This document shows positions 9,066 through 16,950 of a stretch of 64,000 nucleotides of DNA, one piece after another (within the stretch, counting starts at the first letter, position 1; every line of letters starts with the position of its first letter). The notes below the pieces were generated by a model that was not told the origin of the DNA, searched no databases, and saw nothing but the letters and a program-made list of their open reading frames with translations. The position numbers and the translations under genes were made by a program. The DNA lies in contig NZ_CP017074.1 of the NCBI RefSeq assembly GCF_001717465.1, positions 1,516,873-1,580,872 on the forward strand, in the 5' to 3' direction. This DNA is from Luteimonas sp. JM171. Its GTDB lineage: Bacteria > Pseudomonadota > Gammaproteobacteria > Xanthomonadales > Xanthomonadaceae.

Positions 9066-10163
9066 ATGGCCGATTTTGATCGACTCGACGAAGACTCGCC
9101 TTTTTTTTCATTCGTTGCGAGTGAGTTTCAGAGAAGAGGCACTGCAAAACGCTTGGAGTTGTCAAAAAAGTCCACTTCTCACCCTTTTGTGAAAGACCTT
9201 GGAATGAGCGTCCCAGCGCGATTGGCCACACTTCATGAACTGGAGGGGCTGGATTTTTCTAAGCTCCCTGAAAAATTTGTCCTGAAGTTTGCCCGCGGCT
9301 GGTCGAGTCGCGGGGTGATGCTGCTGGAGCGAACTGCCGATGGCACATACTTTGATCATATGAACTTGAGAGAGTGCACTCCAGAATATATTATCCAAGC
9401 GCAATCCGCTGTAGCAAAGTCTTTTGGAGGTCGGAGCGTCTGGCTCGTTGAGGAATTCTTGGAGTCCACCGTTCCAGTGGGTAAGGCTCCATTTGATTAC
9501 AAATTTTATTGCTTTGACGGAACGGTTGCTCTTATTGCCCAGTATGACAGAAATGCTTATCCTCCTCGCTGCCAAATTTTCGACGGAAGCTTCCGTCCTC
9601 TAAGGCATGGCCGAGACTATGTTATCGTGCGGACGAATCTTCAGGGTGGCCCGCCAGTCGTTCCGCTAAACGCTCCGGAGATGCTTTGGTGGGCACAATA
9701 TCTTTCTACGCAGGTCGACGCACCGTTCGTAAGCGTGGATATGTATGACACCCCGGGTGGACCGGTTTTTGGTGAATTTACATACTCGCCTGGGGCGGTT
9801 CATAAGCGAATGTTCCTGCTATCTCGCGAAATTATAGATGGACTGGACGGCCTCATCGAGGGCAAGGATGCCCGCGTGGGCTCAAGCGAAATCTCCCTCG
9901 AGCAGCTGAAGCGCTTTGCTCGCCCTCCATTGAGAGTGTTTGGTACTTTGGCAGCGTATTCTTATAATTCGGGGCCTCGGGGTGCACTCCGGCTAGCGGA
10001 GCTTTATCGGGAGTACGGTCGTTTAAGTATCCACGCGCACGAACGTGCGTGGATGAAAAGGCTGGCAGGCATTTGGCAAGGGATTGGTGAACGTGCTAGG
10101 AGCCAGCTTAGACGACAGTCGACAATGATGCTCGAACAGTCTGCGAAGGAGGGTGCACACTGA
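9066..10163 (+). CDS. TupA-like ATP-grasp protein
   Basis: This is a 365-residue protein. The ATG at 9066 is chosen because AAGGAGT lies ten bases upstream; the frame is open from a GTG at 9039. The block FVLKFARGWSSRG, then EEFLE, FDYKFYCFDG and a late FGEFTYSPGA form the nucleotide- and metal-binding pattern of the TupA-like ATP-grasp family. That family is named after a teichuronopeptide gene and is common in polysaccharide loci. Such enzymes join a carboxylate to an amine or thiol through an acyl phosphate. A run of eight T at 9101-9108 near the start could slip. The base composition is much more AT-rich than in metB or wzt. Confidence 0.65.
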   Translation: MADFDRLDEDSPFFSFVASEFQRRGTAKRLELSKKSTSHPFVKDLGMSVPARLATLHELEGLDFSKLPEKFVLKFARGWSSRGVMLLERTADGTYFDHMNLRECTPEYIIQAQSAVAKSFGGRSVWLVEEFLESTVPVGKAPFDYKFYCFDGTVALIAQYDRNAYPPRCQIFDGSFRPLRHGRDYVIVRTNLQGGPPVVPLNAPEMLWWAQYLSTQVDAPFVSVDMYDTPGGPVFGEFTYSPGAVHKRMFLLSREIIDGLDGLIEGKDARVGSSEISLEQLKRFARPPLRVFGTLAAYSYNSGPRGALRLAELYREYGRLSIHAHERAWMKRLAGIWQGIGERARSQLRRQSTMMLEQSAKEGAH

Positions 10164-10391
10164 CGCAGCAATCTCCTTTTTTTAATGGCCGTACTGAGTT
10201 TTCTAAGTTTAACTGTGAGGGGGGGGGATTAATTTCTCCTGAGATTAGACGGCCGGCCGCGCGCGCATTCAGAGGTTGCCTGTGCCAGCAAGATTGTTGA
10301 CAGGGTATTGTGGATTCTTCATTTCGCCATTATCGGTGTTTCAGGGGCTTTCTGTGCTCAATGGCGTTTTTAACTAGATGGGGTTCGTCGG
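10164..10391. other. AT-rich spacer with a G9 tract and a -35-like box
   Basis: This is the widest gap inside the glycan gene cluster. It contains a nine-G run at 10219-10227, then GC-rich palindromic DNA around 10250-10266, and an exact TTGACA at 10297-10302. The matching -10 region around 10320-10325 is poor, so a promoter for the downstream genes is only possible. No gene was seen here. Confidence 0.4.
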
Positions 10392-10919
10392 ATGGCGTTC
10401 AAATGGAAAAAGCCGCTCAGGAGTGAGGTCGACGCGAGCGATAGGCCACATACAATCTCCATTTTGCTCGGGGATAAAGGGGTGTTTATCGGGTTCGATG
10501 GTGGCATGTGTTCTGTTTCTGAGAGCCAGTATTGGCTGAGAGACGTCCCTCGACGCATGCGCACTTCTGCGCTCTGGAGCCACGCTTTGATGCTCGTCTC
10601 GGCGCAAAACTATTCCCGCGCGGAGATTGTGCTTTCGAATTTTTACGAATCCGACATCGAATTGCGGAAGCTGTCTCCGTTAGAGGTTGTTGTTGTTTGG
10701 CTTCTCGTTGGAGCTTTACGGAACGCTCGGGGTGTCAGGTTGCCTTCCCGCGGCACAGGTTTCCTTAAATTAGTTACCTTCGACGGACCAGAGGCCTTGC
10801 GAGGCCCCCTTGAAATGATGGTCAAAAGCACGCTAGCAGGCGAATCAGTAGCCGCAGAACCGGTCGTGGCTTGGGTCCGAGAATATAACCAGCGGTGTGA
10901 GGAAGGCGATGCACAGTGA
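10392..10919 (+). CDS. unknown 175-residue protein of the glycan cluster
   Basis: I do not recognise this protein. It starts with a basic MAFKWKKPLRSE segment and has one moderately hydrophobic stretch around residues 95-110 (LEVVVVWLLVGAL). It shows no clear signal peptide or catalytic motif. Its 3' end overlaps the start of the next glycosyltransferase, so it is probably translated with it. Its AT-rich composition matches the neighbouring island genes. Confidence 0.5.
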   Translation: MAFKWKKPLRSEVDASDRPHTISILLGDKGVFIGFDGGMCSVSESQYWLRDVPRRMRTSALWSHALMLVSAQNYSRAEIVLSNFYESDIELRKLSPLEVVVVWLLVGALRNARGVRLPSRGTGFLKLVTFDGPEALRGPLEMMVKSTLAGESVAAEPVVAWVREYNQRCEEGDAQ

Positions 10920-13437
10920 GTCTTGTAACGTCCGCGCGGCCGCAAACCTCGCGTTGCCAAGTGGTAAGTTGGTCCATCACCAGGGGTCAGGAAGGGGTGC
11001 GGGTGTTCCAATTGTGGGAGGGATAGCGTCGATACCCGGGCGAGAAGCACTGCTTAATCGAGTAGTGTCGAAGATTTTGCCGCAATTGGACCATCTCTAC
11101 GTCACCCTAAATGGTTACGCTCACGTTCCGAAGTTCTTGGATGCGGACAAAATTACTGTCCTACGGAGTCAAGACATCGGTGATCTGAGGGATAACGCGA
11201 AGTTCCTCCCAGTCTTCATGGTAGAAGAGGATTTCTATTTCGTCTCCTTCGATGATGATCTTGATTACGCCGGGGCGCACGTTTCCCACCTTATCAGCGG
11301 TATTGAAAGGTATCAGAGAATGTGTGTCGTAGGCATCCATGGGGTAATTTATCCCGAGTCGCCCCTTGGGTTCGCCGACAGATGGGTAAAGCACTACACC
11401 ACGGAGCTTTCCGATGACATCGCTGTTTCCGTGCTCGGAACCGGAACGATCGCCGCGTTCGGTCCCCTTCTTAGATCCTCACTTCCTCCTCTAATTCAAA
11501 CTGGAATGGCCGATTTAATGCTGGCCATTGGAGCTAAGAAGGCTGGGGTACCTCTCATTTGCAGGGCTCGAAAGAGCCGTTGGCTCAGCGATTTTGTTAA
11601 CGCAAGCGCTTCCGGATCAATATATGACGATACGATTAAGGACTCCTCGGCGCATGACAACGTCGTACGTACTTCTGCGCCTTGGGGGTTTGCGAGTATC
11701 GGTGCAGCGATGGAAAAGGCCGGTTGCTCCTGGTCAGACGGGACTCGGGCGCTCAGCGAATTTGGACGACTGTTGGAACAAGGTGTTCCGTTGTGTTCCA
11801 TTTCTCTCAAGTGGGGTGAATCTCTTGCTGCACTGGCCCTGGAAACCGGATGGCGCGAGATAGTGGCGGCTGCGGTTCGCTCTTTATATCGGGGTTCAGA
11901 AGCGCGGACCGTAGTTGCGAAGATTTTGGAAGGAGTGGAGGATCCGCTGCTTTGTGATGCCGAGCTTGCCAAGCGCCTTTTGAAGGATCACGCGTTTGAG
12001 GAAGCAGCCGTCGTGGCGGTGTCTACATGGAGGAAATCGCCGAGCGTTGATGTTGTTCCAACACTGGTTCGGAGTCTCATTTCGATAGGCCTCGTCACTC
12101 AAGCGCTCGAAGTCCATGATGAAATCATCAGCGTGATTGGTGAACATGTATATGAGGGGGTGGTTGACGTCGCGATTGCATCGGCGTTTTATGAGGGGGG
12201 GCCGACACTTACCGGCCCCGTGGTGGCCGCGTTAAATTCGGGGCCACGGGGTACATCAGCGGCGGCGATCGCAGCGGCGAGGCGCGACGAGCACTGGGCC
12301 GAGTCCGCCGCACTCAGTGCGATAGAGCGCGGACTGAAGGGCCGCTGGGAGCGAGAGTTTTTTGAAGAGCTGAGGGGGAGGCCGAACGTCGTCGTCAATC
12401 CGATGGTGTGGCATCGGGTCGGGATGACTCTAGATCCTCCCAAAAGGGCCGCGGTTGCTAGCGTGTTACTCGCTACAGAGAACTGGCCTCAAGGAGAGGG
12501 CGCGCTTATGCTTTTGGATTCACTTTCTGCGCGTGAACATTCTTTCTGGTATGCAGAAGCAATGCGTCAGATGGGTCACAATAGGGCTGTAATAGATTGC
12601 CTGAATCGCGATCTCTTACGCCACGGCATGCTCCCTATATGCGACTCGGAGTCTAATGCCGGGAACATTCTCGCAAGACTGAAGGTGGTTGGTAATGGAG
12701 ATCCGGGCCGAAAAATCAGCAGCCAGCCGCTGGTGACGGTTGTCATGGCATACTTCAACGACAGCAGAACGTTTGATTATGCCATAAGATCCGTGGCTGA
12801 CCAGAGTTATGGTAATATTGAAATAATCGTGGTAGACGATTGTAGCGACGTCCCTGTTAGGATTCCCGAGGATGTGCTCCGCAAGCGCTCGGTGAAGTTG
12901 ATTCGCCATGATGTAAATAGCGGGCCATATGCTTGTAGAAATACCGGGCTAGGTCATTCCAGTGGGGTCTACTTCACTACACACGATTCGGACGATTGGA
13001 TGCACTCAGATCATGTGCTAAGGAAGGTTGCTCGGATGGAGCTGCAACCCGACGTTCAAGCTGTATATACGCGTCATATTCGTATCACCCCCAAGGGAGC
13101 ATTGGCATTCGAAAATAATGGGCTGGTGGTTGGTGATGGTCCGATGACGGGGATGTTTAGGACCACCATTTTTGAGGGTCTCGGTAAGTTTTTGGAGGTA
13201 CGCACGCGCGGTGATGTCGAATTTAAGGATCGTCTGATATCCCGATTTGGTCGGGGATGTGTCCATACGGACGAAGGTGTTTCGCTGCTTTCGCTGGCTT
13301 GGAATAGCAACTCAAAGAGAAATACTGCGGACTGGGAAAAGCGAGCTGCGCTCAATGCATTTAAGTTTCGCTTTCACCGTGAGCACCAGTTCTCCAGGTT
13401 TCGGCTCGGTCGTAGGATGCCGGAGGGTGTCTCCTAA
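10909..13437 (+). CDS. two-domain glycosyltransferase (two GT-A-like domains)
   Basis: This protein is about 842 residues. The ATG at 10909 has AGGA five bases upstream; a GTG at 10897 is also in frame. The N-terminal 250 residues look like a GT-A fold with an acidic run FDDDLDY (Asp115-117). The middle 300 residues are helical and repeat-like without known motifs. The C-terminal 240 residues are a typical GT2 domain, opening with LVTVVMAYFND, continuing with IIVVDDCSD and carrying HDSDDW (Asp693-Asp696). It may add two sugars in turn. A G7 run at 12195-12201 lies inside the middle region. The stop overlaps the next start as TAATG. Confidence 0.75.
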   Translation: MHSESCNVRAAANLALPSGKLVHHQGSGRGAGVPIVGGIASIPGREALLNRVVSKILPQLDHLYVTLNGYAHVPKFLDADKITVLRSQDIGDLRDNAKFLPVFMVEEDFYFVSFDDDLDYAGAHVSHLISGIERYQRMCVVGIHGVIYPESPLGFADRWVKHYTTELSDDIAVSVLGTGTIAAFGPLLRSSLPPLIQTGMADLMLAIGAKKAGVPLICRARKSRWLSDFVNASASGSIYDDTIKDSSAHDNVVRTSAPWGFASIGAAMEKAGCSWSDGTRALSEFGRLLEQGVPLCSISLKWGESLAALALETGWREIVAAAVRSLYRGSEARTVVAKILEGVEDPLLCDAELAKRLLKDHAFEEAAVVAVSTWRKSPSVDVVPTLVRSLISIGLVTQALEVHDEIISVIGEHVYEGVVDVAIASAFYEGGPTLTGPVVAALNSGPRGTSAAAIAAARRDEHWAESAALSAIERGLKGRWEREFFEELRGRPNVVVNPMVWHRVGMTLDPPKRAAVASVLLATENWPQGEGALMLLDSLSAREHSFWYAEAMRQMGHNRAVIDCLNRDLLRHGMLPICDSESNAGNILARLKVVGNGDPGRKISSQPLVTVVMAYFNDSRTFDYAIRSVADQSYGNIEIIVVDDCSDVPVRIPEDVLRKRSVKLIRHDVNSGPYACRNTGLGHSSGVYFTTHDSDDWMHSDHVLRKVARMELQPDVQAVYTRHIRITPKGALAFENNGLVVGDGPMTGMFRTTIFEGLGKFLEVRTRGDVEFKDRLISRFGRGCVHTDEGVSLLSLAWNSNSKRNTADWEKRAALNAFKFRFHREHQFSRFRLGRRMPEGVS

Positions 13438-14111
13438 TGCTTCGCGACGGCATTTGTATTCCTCGTTGGACGCCAGTCAATGAATCGGTGCTCCATTTGC
13501 AGCAGCAAGAAGCGCTGATGCGGATATATCAGGGATGGGATGGGCCGATATCAGCTGGTCTGCTCGGCGGATGGGCAATGGAGCCAATCTCTGTTGCCGC
13601 TCTACTCTGCATAATTTCTCAGATGAAACCCATGAGCATCGTGGAGTGCGGATCCGGCGCAAGCTCGGTCTGGATGGCGCGAGCCCTTGCCAAAGCTAAC
13701 GGCGGAGTCATTACGTCTTTAGAGCACGATCAAGAGTTTTGTGCGTCCCTGTCTGCCGTTCTGAGCGATGGCAAACTAGAGGATCGCGCGAAGGTGCTGT
13801 GGGCTCCCTTGATTGAGCAAGAGATCGATGGCCAAGTATATGCTTGGTATGACCTATCCAAGTTCGCCGTCAAAGAAATTGATCTTCTCGTTGTCGATGG
13901 TCCCCCTGGTAAGCTGGGCCCAACTGCGCGCTTTCCCGCATTGCCGATACTGATAGGGGCTTTGAGGCAAGGAGCGTTCATTGTGGTGGATGACATTGAT
14001 CGTAAGGATGAGCGGGTGATGGTTCGCAGATGGTTGCACCGCCATCCGTCCATTGAGCCAGTTTGCCCGATCGGCCCTCGCACCAGGCTGTTGAGGGTCG
14101 GGTCTAAATAA
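13437..14111 (+). CDS. class I SAM methyltransferase-like protein
   Basis: This 224-residue protein has a Rossmann-type core. The motif I-like block is MSIVECGSGASSVWMA, followed by ITSLEHDQEF, then LLVVDGPPGKLGP and the late strand GAFIVVDDID. This matches class I methyltransferase folds often found in surface polysaccharide loci, where they may methylate a sugar or cap a chain end. The glycine pattern CGSGAS is a little unusual but occurs in the family. Its start shares one base with the upstream stop. The substrate is unknown. Confidence 0.6.
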   Translation: MLRDGICIPRWTPVNESVLHLQQQEALMRIYQGWDGPISAGLLGGWAMEPISVAALLCIISQMKPMSIVECGSGASSVWMARALAKANGGVITSLEHDQEFCASLSAVLSDGKLEDRAKVLWAPLIEQEIDGQVYAWYDLSKFAVKEIDLLVVDGPPGKLGPTARFPALPILIGALRQGAFIVVDDIDRKDERVMVRRWLHRHPSIEPVCPIGPRTRLLRVGSK

Positions 14112-14165
14112 GTGTTACATATGTTCTCAATCCAGAATGGCGCGCAGGCGTAGAAGGGGTGTTAG

Positions 14166-15110
14166 GTGACAGCGAATGCGGTTGTGATTCATGCGGGACC
14201 AATGAAGACGGCTACCACTTACGTCCAGGCGATTCTTTCTCAGAATCGAACCGCTTTGCAGTCTGCCGGATGGATGTATCCGGGCGAGAGGTCGAATCAG
14301 CAACATGGATTCTATTCGCTCTGTGGAGCCGACATTCCCTGGGTTACTCCTAGGCTGGCCGAAAAATATTCGAAGGTCGGGGCCGAACTCTGCCGTGATT
14401 TGTCAGAGAAGCGGTTCAATATAGTTGTCTCTGCAGAGGCGCTCTCGACGCTTATGCGCCCCGGAATAGAACGGCTATTAGAGAAGATTGGTGTACCGGA
14501 TAAAGTGGTATTTACTCTTCGTGACCTTCCTAGAGTGCTTCCGTCAGCTTGGCAGCAGTACTTAAAGAGCGGGGGGACGGAGACGTTCGATGGGTTTATA
14601 CAGCTGTTCGACGAGTCTCATTCTTCAGTGAATAATGTAAGCGGCCACTGGCAAACATATGCGTTCGGTGAGAGCGTGAAAAGGTGGGCCTCTGTGGTCG
14701 GCGCTGCGAAAGTAGTTGCCGTTGCGGTTCCGAAGGCTCCGACGTCAGCTGATCAGACTTGGGATCTCTTTTCCTCTGCGGTGGATTTACCGTGGCTCGG
14801 CAATCGCTCCGTGCCACGGGATGAAGCGAATGCGTCGCTTAGCGCTGAAATGGCCGAATGTTTACGGCGATACAACACTCTACTCGATGAGGCTTCGCCA
14901 CCCGATCGAAGGAGGTATCGACGCAACATTTTTCTAAATAAATGTGTCTTCCCGCTTACGGCCTTGCGGCTGGGTGCTCGTATCCAGGTGGATGAACGTT
15001 ATAGGGCGCGGATCGAAGAGTGGAACCGTCGAGAAGTAGAGAAGGTGCTGGATAACGCAGGTACCGTGATCGGCAATATCCAAGATTTGGCCGCATCGGA
15101 TCCTGCTTAA
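14166..15110 (+). CDS. sulfotransferase-like P-loop protein
   Basis: This is a 314-residue protein starting with GTG. The opening VVIHAGPMKTATTYVQ fits the 5'-phosphosulfate-binding loop of PAPS-dependent sulfotransferases, in which a Lys-Thr/Ser loop contacts the donor. The block VFTLRDLPRVLPSAWQQYLK near residue 115-135 fits the 3'-phosphate-binding site with its Arg and Ser. In this operon it would sulfate the glycan or its lipid carrier. Two PAPS-producing operons in the same window support a sulfation role. The family is divergent, so a related nucleotide-binding function cannot be excluded. Confidence 0.65.
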   Translation: MTANAVVIHAGPMKTATTYVQAILSQNRTALQSAGWMYPGERSNQQHGFYSLCGADIPWVTPRLAEKYSKVGAELCRDLSEKRFNIVVSAEALSTLMRPGIERLLEKIGVPDKVVFTLRDLPRVLPSAWQQYLKSGGTETFDGFIQLFDESHSSVNNVSGHWQTYAFGESVKRWASVVGAAKVVAVAVPKAPTSADQTWDLFSSAVDLPWLGNRSVPRDEANASLSAEMAECLRRYNTLLDEASPPDRRRYRRNIFLNKCVFPLTALRLGARIQVDERYRARIEEWNRREVEKVLDNAGTVIGNIQDLAASDPA

Positions 15111-15302
15111 CCATGTGCCAGTTGACCTGGTGTGAATAATGGCCAAGCGCGTGAATGGTTGCTGGAGGCGGCGTCTCTTTAGGAGGCTCAGAGAGGGGGT
15201 GCTGACCCAGCGGTTTCCGCTCAGGTCAGGGCGTAAGCTTCCCCTCTAGATAGAGTCCTCAGAAGTAGAACTTTCTGGCACATTTCCCAGCCAGGAGGTT
15301 CC

Positions 15303-15569
15303 ATGAAAAAATCCCGATTCACCGAGACCCAGATCGACGCCGTCCTCAAGCAGGCTGACGCCGGTATCCCGGTCAAGGACATCTGCCGGCAAGCCGGCAT
15401 CAGCGTGCCGACCTACTACAAGTGGAAGTCGAAGTACGGCGGCCTGGAAGCGTCCGAGCTGCGGCGGGTCAAGGAGCTGGAAGCCGAGAACAGCCGGCTC
15501 AAGCGGATGTACGCGGAGTTGGCACTCGACGCGGCCGCGATGAAGGATCTGATTGCAAAAAAACTGTAG
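15303..15569 (+). CDS. IS3-family transposase OrfA, outer copy
   Basis: This 88-residue DNA-binding subunit carries a helix-turn-helix around residues 20-40 (PVKDICRQAGISVPTYYKWK) and a leucine-zipper-like tail. It differs from the inner copy at only a few positions near the N-terminus (IDAVLKQ against IVAILKE). The end carries an A7 run at 15557-15563 where a -1 slip would fuse it to OrfB. Because orfB is interrupted, this copy cannot make an active transposase by itself. Confidence 0.85.
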   Translation: MKKSRFTETQIDAVLKQADAGIPVKDICRQAGISVPTYYKWKSKYGGLEASELRRVKELEAENSRLKRMYAELALDAAAMKDLIAKKL

Positions 15570-15835
15570 GGCCGGCGCGCAAACGCGAGGCGGTGCGGTA
15601 CCTGGTCGAGGTACATGCGCGGCCAGTGCGTCGGTCCTGTGCCTGGATTGGGCTGTCGGAGGCGGCCTGGTATCGCCCGCCGCTGGACTGGACGGTACGC
15701 GACGGGGAGATCATCGCCGCCCTGTCGCAGCTGGTGCAGGAGCGCCCCAGCCGCGGGTTCTGGAAGTGCCGCGCGTTCCTTCGACGCAGCCATCCGCAAT
15801 GGAACCACAAGCGGATCTATCCGTAAGCTTCCCCG

Positions 15836-16696
15836 TCAAGCACAGAGTTCAAAAGTAGAACCTCCAGCGCATTGTTGACGGTATTCGCTGGGCGTCAGGT
15901 TGCCCAGCGATTCGTGGGGTCGCACTTCGTTGTACTCGAGCATCCACCAGTACGCCGCCTCACGGACATCGTCGAGACGAGCGAACAGGTGCTGGTCCAG
16001 GACCTCCTCGCGGAAGGTCCTGTTGAAGCGCTCGATGTAGGCGTTCTGGTTGGGCTTGCCGGGCTGGATGTACTGGATGGCCATGGCGTTGGCCTTGGCC
16101 CACTGGATGAAGGTCTCGCCCAGGAACTCGGGACCGTTGTCGGTGCGCAGCACCTGCGGCAGGCCGTGGTCGCGCTTGAGCTGCTCGAAGATCCGTACCA
16201 GGCGGGCGGAGTTGATCGACGTGTCGACCTCGATGTGCAGTGCCTCGCGGTTGAAGTCGTCGACCACATTGAAGGTCCGGAACCGGCGACCACAGGCCAG
16301 CGCGTCGGACATGAAGTCCGCCGACCAGACGGTGTCGGGCAGCCGCGGGACATATAGCGGTACCCGCTCGCGCTTGGGCAGCCGGCGCCGGGCGGCGCGT
16401 CGCAGGTTGAGCTTCTTGGCCTTGTACACCCGATAGATCCGCTTGTGATTCCATTCCGGATGGCTGCGTCGAAGGAATGCGCGGCACTTCCAGAACCCAC
16501 GGCTGGGGCGCTCCTGCACCAGCTGCGACAGGACAGCGATGATCTCCCCGTCGCGTACCGTCCAATCCAGCGGCGGGCGATACCAGGCCGCCTCCGACAA
16601 CCCAATCCATGCACAGGACCGACGCACCGACCGCGCGTGTACCTCGACCAGGTACCGCACCGCCTCGCGTTTACGCGCCGGCCCTACAGTTTTTTT
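15836..16696 (-). CDS. IS3-family transposase OrfB, inner copy (intact)
   Basis: This rve-type integrase-core transposase is produced by a -1 ribosomal slip on the A7 run at 16696-16690, which continues OrfA into DCKKTVGPARKREAV. It has an HTH_21-like region first, then the DDE catalytic core with Asp in ADFMSD, Asp in RTDNGPEF and Glu in NAYIERFNRTF. The end is SEYRQQCAGGSTFELCA. No damage is visible. Confidence 0.88.
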   Translation of the reverse strand, partial: KKTVGPARKREAVRYLVEVHARSVRRSCAWIGLSEAAWYRPPLDWTVRDGEIIAVLSQLVQERPSRGFWKCRAFLRRSHPEWNHKRIYRVYKAKKLNLRRAARRRLPKRERVPLYVPRLPDTVWSADFMSDALACGRRFRTFNVVDDFNREALHIEVDTSINSARLVRIFEQLKRDHGLPQVLRTDNGPEFLGETFIQWAKANAMAIQYIQPGKPNQNAYIERFNRTFREEVLDQHLFARLDDVREAAYWWMLEYNEVRPHESLGNLTPSEYRQQCAGGSTFELCA

Positions 16697-16950
16697 GCAA
16701 TCAGATCCTTCATCGCGGCCGCGTCGAGTGCCAACTCCGCGTACATCCGCTTGAGCCGGCTGTTCTCGGCTTCCAGCTCCTTGACCCGCCGCAGCTCGGA
16801 CGCTTCCAGGCCGCCGTACTTCGACTTCCACTTGTAGTAGGTCGGCACGCTGATGCCAGCTTGCCGGCAGATGTCCTTGACCGGGATACCGGCGTCAGCC
16901 TCCTTGAGGATGGCGACGATCTGGGTCTCGGTGAATCGGGATTTCTTCAT
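16684..16950 (-). CDS. IS3-family transposase OrfA, inner copy
   Basis: This 88-residue HTH protein starts with MKKSRFTETQIVAILKEAD. It overlaps the start of OrfB at the slippery A7 run and is needed with it for transposition. It is nearly identical to the outer copy. Confidence 0.88.
   Translation of the reverse strand: MKKSRFTETQIVAILKEADAGIPVKDICRQAGISVPTYYKWKSKYGGLEASELRRVKELEAENSRLKRMYAELALDAAAMKDLIAKKL

Noticed and set aside
10250..10325. strong promoter for the second half of the glycan cluster
   Set aside because: TTGACA at 10297-10302 is exact, but no acceptable -10 box is present at the right spacing, so it is only mentioned within the spacer entry.
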